64,000 bases of DNA from Marinobacter manganoxydans MnI7-9 (lineage in GTDB: Bacteria; Pseudomonadota; Gammaproteobacteria; Pseudomonadales; Oleiphilaceae): positions 62,001 through 126,000 of the forward strand of contig NZ_AGTR01000044.1 in the NCBI RefSeq assembly GCF_000235625.1, read 5' to 3'. Both the position numbers and the translations under genes were made by a program. Shown here in pieces: positions 46,196 to 55,611 of the stretch (position 1 is the stretch's first letter; every line of letters starts with the position of its first letter). The notes under the pieces are model-generated. The model had not been told where the DNA came from, did not search any database, and was given only the letters and a program-made list of their open reading frames with translations.

Positions 46196-46224
46196 AAAAA
46201 AGCCCCGACCAGCGGGGCTTTTTT
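46196..46224. terminator. intrinsic terminator after coaD
   Basis: The stem GCCCCG/CGGGGC (46202-46207 and 46213-46218) around loop ACCAG has an A-run before and a six-T run after. It works in both directions and separates coaD from the convergent YdgA-like gene. Confidence 0.93.
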
Positions 46225-46244
46225 ATGGCAATGAAGCAGCGGCG

Positions 46245-47534
46245 TCAAAGCAACGGCGGCAAAGGAATTTCCACACCGTTCACGTCCAGCACAAGATCTT
46301 TCATACTGGCATCAAGCACCAGACTGTCACCCTGCTCTACCAGCAGCCCCTGCTTTATCAGCGGTGCCAGCTGTAACCGGAATTCCGGGTATTCCTCCGC
46401 GAGCGCGACGGGCAGACTGAGATCCATTTTGCCGGTCAACTGCTGCATCACCATCAGCATTTCTGCTTTCTGATCCGCCGTCAGCTCCGGATGGGCGATC
46501 CGGGCGCTGCCTTCTATCACACCCTCCGGGGTGGTCACCGTCAGCTCTGGAAAACCAACCGAGAACCCGGCTGCTGCCAAATCCCGAACGGCGGCATTCA
46601 CCTGCTGCATGGCGGCCATCTGCTGCTCAAACTGCTGGGGACCGCCAGAGGCCTGAGTGATAGCCAGCGCCTGCATGGATGAAAGGCTCTCGGTCAGGTT
46701 GCTCCAGGCCGCCACATCCAGCCCGGACAATGCGAACACCAGTCTCTGGGGACCATAACGCTCATCGGCCGTTGAAACGCCAGCGACCTCGAACGTCATT
46801 CGTGAATCCAGGCGCTCACCATCGTTGACCGGCTCGCTGCTGCTAAGAACCGAAATCCCCTGAAGCATGAAGGGGGCTTCCGCCGCCGGGGTCACAGCAA
46901 CCGATTCCACCGCAATCTCGCCGGAGCCGGTCCAGACCTCACCGGTCAGATGACTCATGGTTTGCTCGAGGCGGAAGTCGCTGACCTGGATATCCAGGTC
47001 CGGACCGGACAGGGTTACTCCCGGCCAGACCATCAAGGCATCGGCCTGAGAACCGGCCTCACTGACCTCAATTCTTGCCAAGCCGCCACTTGAGGCCAGG
47101 GTCTCCCCGGTATCCGGGTCCGTCAGGGTCATCTGGGGCGCTTCGAGTTCGAGAACAGCGGTACCCCAGAGACGGGTTTCCAGGGTCAGCTTCGGCTCCT
47201 CACCGGAGAACCAGTCGCTATCGCCGGCGGCCCAGCCATCCTCGGGCTGGAAATCCATCAGGCTGCCGGTCACGCCATGGGTCACATTGGCCCGGTAGGC
47301 AAGCTTCTGGGATTCACCGGTTTCCGGATTGATCAGGTTCACCGAACCTCTGAAACGGGCCCCGAGAATACCTCTCTCATAGTTATCCGTTTCCATGCGA
47401 AGGAAGGGTTGTGCATCGTTCACCTCCGCTGTTGCCTGGTGCCACTGCTGCTCAGTTACGTATCCCACGACCCAGGGCAGGCCGCCCGCTACAGCCAGCA
47501 CACCAGCGCCGGCAATCATCCATTTGGTGTTCAA
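46245..47534 (-). CDS. YdgA-like DUF945 family protein
   Basis: The 429-residue protein has one N-terminal hydrophobic segment (MIAGAGVLAVAGGLPWVVGYV) and an Asn/Gly-rich beta-strand-like remainder. YERGILGARFRGSVNLI is the family hallmark. Homologues such as YdgA are periplasmic and of unknown function. A C-terminal VLDASMKDLVLDVNGVEIPLPPLL is also typical. It follows ppk on the minus strand (22-base gap) and may be co-transcribed. Confidence 0.82.
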   Translation of the reverse strand: MNTKWMIAGAGVLAVAGGLPWVVGYVTEQQWHQATAEVNDAQPFLRMETDNYERGILGARFRGSVNLINPETGESQKLAYRANVTHGVTGSLMDFQPEDGWAAGDSDWFSGEEPKLTLETRLWGTAVLELEAPQMTLTDPDTGETLASSGGLARIEVSEAGSQADALMVWPGVTLSGPDLDIQVSDFRLEQTMSHLTGEVWTGSGEIAVESVAVTPAAEAPFMLQGISVLSSSEPVNDGERLDSRMTFEVAGVSTADERYGPQRLVFALSGLDVAAWSNLTESLSSMQALAITQASGGPQQFEQQMAAMQQVNAAVRDLAAAGFSVGFPELTVTTPEGVIEGSARIAHPELTADQKAEMLMVMQQLTGKMDLSLPVALAEEYPEFRLQLAPLIKQGLLVEQGDSLVLDASMKDLVLDVNGVEIPLPPLL

Positions 47535-47556
47535 ACAACTTTCTCCAGTTCGGGAA

Positions 47557-49698
47557 TCAGGTTTTTCCGGTCAGCCGTTCAAGCAACACCAATTGTGAGG
47601 CAAGGCGCTCTTCACCTTCTGCGGGCTGGTTCTGAATATAACTGCCGTCCGGTTGCAGTACCCAGGACTGGCAATTGTCGGCCAGGTAGGTATCCAGATC
47701 TTCTCTGACCCGGGCGGCAAGATCAGGATCGTCCAGGGGGAAAGCGGTTTCCACCCGGCTGAGCAGGTTCCGTTCCATACCATCGGCACTCGAACAGTAC
47801 ACATCCGGGCGGCCATTGTTGCCAAAGTAGTAGACACGGGTGTGCTCCAGGAAGCGGCCAATGATCGACCTCACCCGAATATTCTCCGAGAGGCCCGGCA
47901 CCTCCGGGCGCAGGCAACAGATACCGCGGATAATCAGATCGATTTTCACACCCGCCTGGGAGGCCCGGTAAAGCGCCTTGATCAGCTGGATCTCGGTGAG
48001 CGCATTGAACTTGAAGATAATCCGGCCTTTCTCGCCATAGCCGGCCTCGCGTTCAATCAGGCTGAGCAGGCGCGAGTGCAGGGTGAATGGCGAGTGGAAA
48101 AGCTTCTTGATCTTCAGAGCCTTGCCCATGCCCGTCAGCTGCTGGAACAGCTTGTTGACGTCGTCGCCGATGGATTCGTCGCAGGTCATGAAGCTGTAGT
48201 CGGTATACAGACGGGCATTGCCCGCGTGGTAGTTACCGGTGCCCAGGTGGACATAACGGCGCAGCCGCCCTTCTTCACGACGGACAATCAGGATCATCTT
48301 GGCGTGGGTCTTGTAGCCGACCACGCCGTACACCACGATCACCCCGGCCTCCTGCAGCCGGCTGGCCAGCTCCAGGTTCTCGGCCTCGCTGAAACGGGCC
48401 CGCAGCTCGATGACGGCGGTCACCTCTTTACCACGGCGCGCGGCATCCGCCAGGGCTTCGACGATTTCCGAATCGGCGCCGGTACGGTAGAGGGTCTGTC
48501 GAATCGCCAGAACCTGGGGGTCCTTGGCGGCCTGGCGCAGCAGATCCACCACCGGGCTGAAATTCTCATAGGGATGCAGCAGCAGGATCGGACGCTTGCG
48601 GATGGCGTCGAACATCGATTCCTTGCTGCGGATCTGCTTGGGGATCGACGGCGAAAAGCCGGAATAGGTGAGGTCCGGCCGGTCCACCAGCCCACCGACC
48701 GCCATCAGCCGGGTCAGGTTGACCGGGCCATGCACCTGGTAAAGATCCCGCTCGGTCAGACCGAACTCCTTGAGCAGGAACTGCACCAGTTCTTCCGGGC
48801 AGTTGTCAGCAACCTCCAGGCGCACCCCGTCACCAAACCGGCGGCTAAGCAACTCACCACGCAGGGCCGAGGCAAGGTCCTCCAGGTCGTCCTCAAGCTC
48901 AAGGTCGGCGTTACGGGTCAGCCGGAACTGGTAGCAGCCTTTCACTTCCATGCCGGGGAAGAGTTCATCGGCATGGGCGTGGATCATGGACGACAGGAAC
49001 ACCAGGTTCTCGCCACCACTGCAGACATCATCGGGCAGCCGCACCAGACGCGGAAGCGAACGAGGAGCCGGCACAATCGCCATGCCGGTTTCCCGGCCGA
49101 AGGCGTCCTTGCCATCCAGTTCCACGATAAAGTTCAGGCTCTTGTTCACCAGGCGTGGAAACGGGTGGGAGGGATCCAACCCGATGGGGCTGACCACCGG
49201 CAGGATCTCCTCCTCGAAATAAGTGCGCACCCACTCCGCCTGCTCCGGCGTCCACTCCCGGCGCCGGACAAAGTGGATGTTCTGCTCTTCCATCTCGGGA
49301 ATCAGAACATTGTTCAGTATGTCGTACTGCTCGCGGATGTACTCGTGAGCAACACGGCTGATTTCCGCCAGTGCCTGGTCCGGCATCATGCCATCGGCAC
49401 CGATGGTTTCACGACCGTATTTCATCTGCTGCCGCAGACCGGCAACACGGATTTCGAAGAACTCATCCATGTTGCTGCTGAAGATGCAGCAGAAAATCAG
49501 ACGGTTGATCAACGGGTGGGTCGTATCCAGCGCCTGCTTGAGTACCCGGTAATTGAACTGCAGCTGGCTCAGTTCGCGGTTAAAGTAGTTTTCATTGGCA
49601 TCCAGGTTGATCTCCTCACCAACCGGGGGCACATCCACCGGCGCAGGCACACTCCGGTCATCCCCTGCCGTCTGATTCTTCGCCGTTTCCGTTGTCAT
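47557..49698 (-). CDS. ppk: polyphosphate kinase 1
   Basis: The 713-residue enzyme polymerises ATP gamma-phosphate into polyphosphate. NENYFNRELSQLQFN starts the N-terminal domain, HLGTGNYHAGNARLYTDYS contains the autophosphorylated His, and a second catalytic His is in RFLEHTRVYYFGN. A 30-residue non-conserved, acidic start precedes the homologous part. A PiT phosphate importer is encoded at 57.8 kb. Confidence 0.95.
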   Translation of the reverse strand: MTTETAKNQTAGDDRSVPAPVDVPPVGEEINLDANENYFNRELSQLQFNYRVLKQALDTTHPLINRLIFCCIFSSNMDEFFEIRVAGLRQQMKYGRETIGADGMMPDQALAEISRVAHEYIREQYDILNNVLIPEMEEQNIHFVRRREWTPEQAEWVRTYFEEEILPVVSPIGLDPSHPFPRLVNKSLNFIVELDGKDAFGRETGMAIVPAPRSLPRLVRLPDDVCSGGENLVFLSSMIHAHADELFPGMEVKGCYQFRLTRNADLELEDDLEDLASALRGELLSRRFGDGVRLEVADNCPEELVQFLLKEFGLTERDLYQVHGPVNLTRLMAVGGLVDRPDLTYSGFSPSIPKQIRSKESMFDAIRKRPILLLHPYENFSPVVDLLRQAAKDPQVLAIRQTLYRTGADSEIVEALADAARRGKEVTAVIELRARFSEAENLELASRLQEAGVIVVYGVVGYKTHAKMILIVRREEGRLRRYVHLGTGNYHAGNARLYTDYSFMTCDESIGDDVNKLFQQLTGMGKALKIKKLFHSPFTLHSRLLSLIEREAGYGEKGRIIFKFNALTEIQLIKALYRASQAGVKIDLIIRGICCLRPEVPGLSENIRVRSIIGRFLEHTRVYYFGNNGRPDVYCSSADGMERNLLSRVETAFPLDDPDLAARVREDLDTYLADNCQSWVLQPDGSYIQNQPAEGEERLASQLVLLERLTGKT

Positions 49699-49747
49699 GA
49701 TTCCTCGATTCCAGTGTGTTCGCCACTGCTGGCGAATGATTTTGGCC

Positions 49748-50908
<1,161 letters not shown>

Positions 50909-51937
50909 TTACCGTATCGAATCCAGCGCCTCGGCTCGAACCTGTTCGGTTTCATTGAAGTGGCTGGCCCTCAGACGCTCCAGCGCCTGTTGACGTTCCG
51001 GCTCGGCAAGCCCGGGGGACAATAGCCGGTCCCGCTCCTGTGAATAGACTTGCCAGCGGCGGTCCCAGTTCTTTTGTTCCTCCTCAAGGCGGGCCAGCCT
51101 GTCCGCCGCGGCTTCCCCAAAGGCCTCCTGACGCCAGGCCTCGAGCGCCCGGGGATCATCCGCCAGCTCCCGGCGCACCTGTTCATAGTCTGCAAACCGT
51201 CGGGTCTCCTCCCTGGCCTTGCGGAGCGGCTCCGGCAAGGCAGACTCGGCCTGGCGAAGAGCTTCTGCTTTCTGCTCATCGGTCAGGCTGTCATTGCTTG
51301 CGATCCTGAGTTTTTCGATCTGGAAGCGGTCGACTGCCTCATCGTCAGCAAAGAAAGCGGCGGCGGTATCGGCATCAAGCCAGGTCCGCCGCAGTGCCTG
51401 GATCTCTGCCATCCTTCGCTGCATCTCACCCGCGCCAAGCCCGGACACCTCACCATAGCTTTGTTCCAGCTCAGAAACCGCAAGTTTGTATTCCAGGTAG
51501 TTTCCAAGGGTTACCAGGGCCTGGGATCTCGCTGGCTCTTCCAGGCCCGACAGCGCCGCTTCAATGCGCGCCACCAACGCTTGCAGCGATTCCTCTCCCA
51601 GGGCTGACAGGAAATACTCGAACAGCTGTCGCAGATGCGGGGTCGGGACAAGATTGCCGAACCTGTCCGTTCGGGCCCAACCATCCGGGACCGAGGTGCC
51701 GGCCAGCGAGGCTGGCAACTGCTCGGGAACACGGACCGTGGAAGCGTTGTTTACCAGGTCGGAGGGCGCAGAAGAGGCCGCCCCCTTGTTCAGTGATTTC
51801 AGAGACTCATCAACAGGCGCCGATACGACCGGCTCACCCTCGGCAGCCGGATCTGTCGTCATCAGCCAGAAGCTGACAACAGCTGCTATGATCAGTAGCA
51901 AAACAAGGAAAAGATGGATTCGGCGCTTCATTACCAC
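50909..51937 (-). CDS. lifO: lipase-specific foldase (Lif / lipase chaperone)
   Basis: The 342-residue protein has an N-terminal membrane anchor (LFLVLLLIIAAVVSFWLM), an Ala/Ser/Pro linker to about residue 75, and the foldase body with RTDRFGNLVPTPHLRQLFEYFLSALGEE, corresponding to the Lif RxxFDYxLSALGE motif, then long charged helices. Lif proteins fold a secreted lipase in the periplasm and normally sit beside the lipase gene; none is adjacent here. Start is ambiguous between a GTG at 51937 and an ATG at 51931. Confidence 0.85.
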   Translation of the reverse strand: MVMKRRIHLFLVLLLIIAAVVSFWLMTTDPAAEGEPVVSAPVDESLKSLNKGAASSAPSDLVNNASTVRVPEQLPASLAGTSVPDGWARTDRFGNLVPTPHLRQLFEYFLSALGEESLQALVARIEAALSGLEEPARSQALVTLGNYLEYKLAVSELEQSYGEVSGLGAGEMQRRMAEIQALRRTWLDADTAAAFFADDEAVDRFQIEKLRIASNDSLTDEQKAEALRQAESALPEPLRKAREETRRFADYEQVRRELADDPRALEAWRQEAFGEAAADRLARLEEEQKNWDRRWQVYSQERDRLLSPGLAEPERQQALERLRASHFNETEQVRAEALDSIR

Positions 51938-52088
51938 ACAGGAGTCCAGATTACGGGTGACTGGCGATTTGCCCGGGCTAACGGCGCAAAATGATAATGA
52001 ACGAGGATAAACGACGCTGACAGGTCATACCGAGACAGGGATCAAAAACGGAGCCGGGGCGAAGCGCCCCGGACTGCCGTCTGAACGT

Positions 52089-52310
52089 TCAGAGGGAGCG
52101 GTTGTTAAAACCCACTTCCACCTTGCGAGGTGTATCAGAACGGAAGGAGGTATCTACTTCCTGGATCCTTCCGCCCTGGCTCAGGAACGCTTCGATGTCT
52201 GCCTGCAACTGTGCGCGAACGCGGGCACGGCCGGCGATGGAATGGTTGTCGTCACTGTCGCTGGTCCAGCTTCCGGACTGCTCCAGGTTGCTTTCGTCGA
52301 ATTCACTCAT
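52089..52310 (-). CDS. small acidic protein, SutA-like C-terminus
   Basis: The 73-residue protein has an acidic, Ser/Asp-rich first third (SEFDESNLEQSGSWTSDSDD), a helix (RARVRAQLQADIEAFLSQGG) and a basic tail with RIQEVD. The FLSQGGRIQEV piece resembles the C-terminal part of the RNA-polymerase-binding protein SutA of Pseudomonas, which I recall as longer; this is weak similarity. It stands alone, with a 272-base AT-rich upstream region. Confidence 0.6.
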   Translation of the reverse strand: MSEFDESNLEQSGSWTSDSDDNHSIAGRARVRAQLQADIEAFLSQGGRIQEVDTSFRSDTPRKVEVGFNNRSL

Positions 52311-52582
52311 GATCTTTTCTCCATCAACGAAAACAGATGGTCGAGTGCTGCGACCCCGCAGGGAACCTCACTCCGTATCGACGAAAGACCGCCTGCGGCT
52401 TCGTCTTGGCGTCTTTATAATCTGCTTTTCGTGACCACGCTATTTATTGGCAACGACTTTTTTGTAAATTTTTGTAAATCACAACAAACAATTGAATTAC
52501 ATGCGAAAATTTTATATTCGTCTGTAGATCAAAAAATTGACAGAAAGAATGAATAGTGATTCACTGCTTATAGGGAGCCCGA
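52311..52582. promoter_or_regulatory. AT-rich divergent region with an AGTGA-T-TCACT inverted repeat
   Basis: This region separates the small acidic protein gene (minus) from the TetR gene (plus) and is much richer in A+T than its surroundings in 52435-52560. An 11-base perfect inverted repeat AGTGA-T-TCACT lies at 52555-52565, 18 bases before the TetR start, where an autoregulatory operator could sit. TTGACA at 52537-52542 has no convincing -10 box. No gene was seen. Confidence 0.45.
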
Positions 52583-53215
52583 ATGGCCTATCGAGAAACG
52601 GAAAAAATGCGCCAGCGCAAGGCGGAGGCGCGCAAACGGATTGTGGACTGCACTTATCAGTGCGTGGCCGAAGGCGGTTTTCGAAGCGCGCGGGTTACCC
52701 GGATCGCCGGGCTGGCCGGCGTTGCCACAGGAACTATCTACCGGCACTTCGAGTCCAGAGAGGACCTGTTCGCCGAGATTTTCCGGCTGGCAACCCAGCG
52801 GGAGGTCGACAAGGTCGCCGAAGCTCTGGCCTCCGATGGCAACGCCGCCGAGCGGCTTGAGCGGGCACTCAGACAATTTGCCGAGCGGGCACTGAAAGGC
52901 CCGCAAATGGCCTGGTCACTGATCGCCGAGCCGGTGGACCCGAAAGTGGAAGAAGAACGACTGGCATACCGCAAGGCGTACGCCAACCTGTTCGAAAAAG
53001 CGATCCGCGAAGGCATTGAAGAAGGATGCATCCCGGATCAGGACGCTCGCCAAAGCAGCACCTGCCTGGTGGGCGCCATAGCGGAAAGCCTGGTTGGCCC
53101 CCTGTCACCGACACAGACCAGCCAGGCCACCAGCACAACAGAAGACAACAATGACCCGCTGGTCAATTCCATCATCTGCTTTTGTATGCAGGGGTTGACC
53201 GGCACCAGGAGGTAG
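52583..53215 (+). CDS. TetR family transcriptional regulator upstream of acyl-CoA dehydrogenase
   Basis: The 210-residue protein has an N-terminal DNA-binding domain (RKRIVDCTYQCVAEGGFRSARVTRIAGLAGVATGTIYRHFESREDLFAEIF) and a helical ligand-binding part. The stop is two bases before the acyl-CoA dehydrogenase ATG, and the ribosome site of that gene overlaps the end of this one, so they are co-translated. It probably controls fatty-acyl metabolism; the ligand is unknown. Confidence 0.88.
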   Translation: MAYRETEKMRQRKAEARKRIVDCTYQCVAEGGFRSARVTRIAGLAGVATGTIYRHFESREDLFAEIFRLATQREVDKVAEALASDGNAAERLERALRQFAERALKGPQMAWSLIAEPVDPKVEEERLAYRKAYANLFEKAIREGIEEGCIPDQDARQSSTCLVGAIAESLVGPLSPTQTSQATSTTEDNNDPLVNSIICFCMQGLTGTRR

Positions 53216-53217
53216 CT

Positions 53218-54918
53218 ATGAACGCGCGGCAGCCCGGGCCAGAGACGCCATCAAACGACCAGGAAGATCGCTACCTGGCCAGCACCCACGAGGTCTTCAA
53301 CCAGCCACCGGCCCTGGAGAACTATAACCTGTTCGAACAGGACATTGCCCTGCAGGAAGCTGCCCTCCGGGAGGGCGCCGGTAAAGCTGCCGAGGACCTC
53401 AAGGCATTCGGAGCCCTGGCCGGGGCCGCGCAGACCATTGACCTGGGGTTTCGCGCCAACGCCAACAAACCGGTCTTCAACACCCATGACCGTTTCGGCC
53501 ACCGCATCGACGAAGTGGACTTCCATCCGGCCTATCATGAGCTGATGCGGATTGCCTTCGACAATGGTCTCCACAGCAGCCCCTGGAGCCATCCAGGCCA
53601 GGGCGCGCATGTTGCCCGCGCAGCCAAGTACTACATGCACTCCCAGGTGGAGGCCGCCCACTGCTGCCCTGTAACCATGACCTTTGCCGCCATCCCGTCA
53701 ATTCGCAAGCAGCCGGAACTGGCGGCCGACTGGGAAGCCAGGATCCTGGCCGACAGCTACGATCCCCGCAACCTGCCGGACAGCCAGAAAAGTTCCGTGA
53801 CCATTGGCATGGCCATGACCGAGAAACAGGGTGGCAGCGACGTTCGCGCCAACAGCACCAGGGCCTACCCGATCGGCGCGGGAGGCCCGGGCCAGGCCTA
53901 TGAGCTGGTGGGTCACAAATGGTTTGTCTCTGCTCCCATGTGCGACGCTTTCCTGGTACTGGCTCAGACACAGTCAGGACTGTCGTGCTTCCTGATGCCC
54001 CGCTGGCGCCCGGACGGCACCAAGAACCCCTGGCAGGTCCAGCGCCTCAAGAACAAAATGGGCAACGTTGCCAACGCCTCCAGCGAAGCCGAACTGCGCG
54101 GCGCCCTTGCATGGATGGTTGGCGAGGAAGGCCGCGGCGTGCCCACCATCATTGAAATGGTGGCCATGACCCGCTTCGACTGCATGATCGGCAGCTCCGC
54201 CGGCATGCGTCAGGCCATCGCCCAGGCCAGTCACCACTGCCGTCACCGCAGCGCCTTCGGTGCCCGCCTGATCGATCAGCCTCTGATGCAGAATGTTCTG
54301 GCCGACCTGGCCCTGGAAAGCGAAGCGGCACTGGCCTATACCATGCGCATCGCCCGCGCCCTGGACAACCAGGACAAAGAACACGAACGACTGCTGGCCC
54401 GCCTGGCCACACCGGTCGGCAAATACTGGATCTGCAAACGCACCCCGAACCATGCCTATGAGGCCATGGAATGCATCGGCGGCAGCGGCGTGATGGAAGA
54501 CTGCATCATGCCCCGGCTGTTCCGGGAATCTCCCGTCAACGCCATCTGGGAAGGCAGTGGCAACGTTCAGTGCCTGGACACCCTGCGCGCCCTGCAAAAA
54601 GAGCCTGAAACCCTCGACGCCTTCTTCAAGGAAGCCGCTGAAGCCAAAGGCGCCGATCGCCGCTTCGACCAGTTCCTGGCGCAGCTGCAACACGACTTCG
54701 CCGACATCAGCGATTTCCAGTACCGCGCCCGAAACCTGGTCGATCGCATGGCCCTGGCCCTGCAGGGCTCCCTGCTGCTCCGCCACTCGGATGCCGCCGT
54801 CGCCGACGCCTTCTGCGCCTCGAGACTCGAGTCCAGTGGCGGCATGAACTACGGCAACCTGCCCTCGGGCACCGATCCGGCAGCCATTATCAAACGGGCA
54901 ACGCCTGTAGTAGGCTAA
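53218..54918 (+). CDS. acyl-CoA dehydrogenase, AidB-like
   Basis: The 566-residue flavoprotein is longer than ordinary acyl-CoA dehydrogenases, like E. coli AidB. TIGMAMTEKQGGSDVRANSTRA and HKWFVSAPMCDAFLVLAQT are FAD/substrate regions; YEAMECIGGSGVMEDCIMPRLFRESPVNAIWEGSGN is a hallmark of the AidB/isovaleryl branch. AidB protects DNA under alkylation stress, but most homologues are uncharacterised. AGGAGGTAGCT precedes the ATG; the frame extends upstream into the TetR gene. Confidence 0.88.
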   Translation: MNARQPGPETPSNDQEDRYLASTHEVFNQPPALENYNLFEQDIALQEAALREGAGKAAEDLKAFGALAGAAQTIDLGFRANANKPVFNTHDRFGHRIDEVDFHPAYHELMRIAFDNGLHSSPWSHPGQGAHVARAAKYYMHSQVEAAHCCPVTMTFAAIPSIRKQPELAADWEARILADSYDPRNLPDSQKSSVTIGMAMTEKQGGSDVRANSTRAYPIGAGGPGQAYELVGHKWFVSAPMCDAFLVLAQTQSGLSCFLMPRWRPDGTKNPWQVQRLKNKMGNVANASSEAELRGALAWMVGEEGRGVPTIIEMVAMTRFDCMIGSSAGMRQAIAQASHHCRHRSAFGARLIDQPLMQNVLADLALESEAALAYTMRIARALDNQDKEHERLLARLATPVGKYWICKRTPNHAYEAMECIGGSGVMEDCIMPRLFRESPVNAIWEGSGNVQCLDTLRALQKEPETLDAFFKEAAEAKGADRRFDQFLAQLQHDFADISDFQYRARNLVDRMALALQGSLLLRHSDAAVADAFCASRLESSGGMNYGNLPSGTDPAAIIKRATPVVG

Positions 54919-54949
54919 GTTGCTATTGGAAGCCCACTGAGAACTCTGA

Positions 54950-55063
54950 GAGTCGATGGGGAATCCCCTCCCAAAAATGTGCGGAGCCATGGATGGCGGA
55001 GCCCAAGCGCCACAGGGATGTGCCGCAAGGAGCGTTTTTTGGGAGGGGATTTCTCATCGACTC
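54950..55063 (-). repeat. variable-arm stem-loop element, copy D
   Basis: Arms at 54950-54977 and 55036-55063 pair over 28 bp, with two G-U pairs. The arm begins GAGTCGATGGGG and ends CTCCCAAAAA. The 58-base core, read on the minus strand, starts ACGC and contains CACA-TCCC-TGTG (55011-55022) then GCCA-TCCA-TGGC (54986-54997) and ends CGCACA. The right arm ends 16 bases before the DUF503 start codon, so pairing could affect its translation. Confidence 0.88.
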
Positions 55064-55079
55064 CAGCACGGAATCAAAG

Positions 55080-55424
55080 ATGTCAGAAGCCCTGAGAAAA
55101 CTCCTGCGGGAAGGCCAAAAGCCCCAACAGCCGGTTATAACGCCCCACGTGGGCGTACTGACCCTGCACTTCCAGCTCTACGGCTGCGACGACCTCAAAG
55201 CCAAACGCAAAGTCTTCACCGCCCTGAAGGCCTTCTGGGGCAAAGAACCCGACCTCGCCGTCGCCGAAACCGCCGACCAGGAGGCTCTCGACTGCGCCAC
55301 CTGGACCATCGCGGCCCTGGGCACCTCCTCACAGCAGATTACCCAGCGTCTGGACCAGATCGAAAAAGCCATCGAAGAACGCGTGGATGCTGCCATACTG
55401 GATATACACCGGGAAATACTCTGA
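55080..55424 (+). CDS. DUF503 family protein
   Basis: The 114-residue protein starts at the ATG of 55080; the frame upstream only reads through the repeat element. HVGVLTLHFQLYGCDDLKAKRKVF is the DUF503 (YlxP-like) motif, where SLKeKR is usual and DLKAKR is found here, followed by DLAVAETADQEALDCATWTIAALG. Its long C-terminal helix (LDQIEKAIEERVDAAI) is also typical. Function is unknown; YlxP in Bacillus sits by infB-rbfA. Confidence 0.8.
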   Translation: MSEALRKLLREGQKPQQPVITPHVGVLTLHFQLYGCDDLKAKRKVFTALKAFWGKEPDLAVAETADQEALDCATWTIAALGTSSQQITQRLDQIEKAIEERVDAAILDIHREIL

Positions 55425-55611
55425 CCGTATAACCCCGAGGGCCGCGTGTGGCGTAACCTGTCGCCAGGCCGTATACTACGCCCCCTCAGGGATGCCAGTG
55501 CGCCTGCCAGCGGCAGGCGACCAGACATTAATGCCGGACAGCAATGCCGGCCGTATCCGCAGGGCATCCGGAACCGGCCCTTCGGATGACCACTGATTGT
55601 GAGTGGCGCCT

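Noticed and set aside
54993-55079. Longer start for the DUF503 protein
   Set aside because: The extra 29 codons translate the repeat core and arm, not DUF503 sequence.
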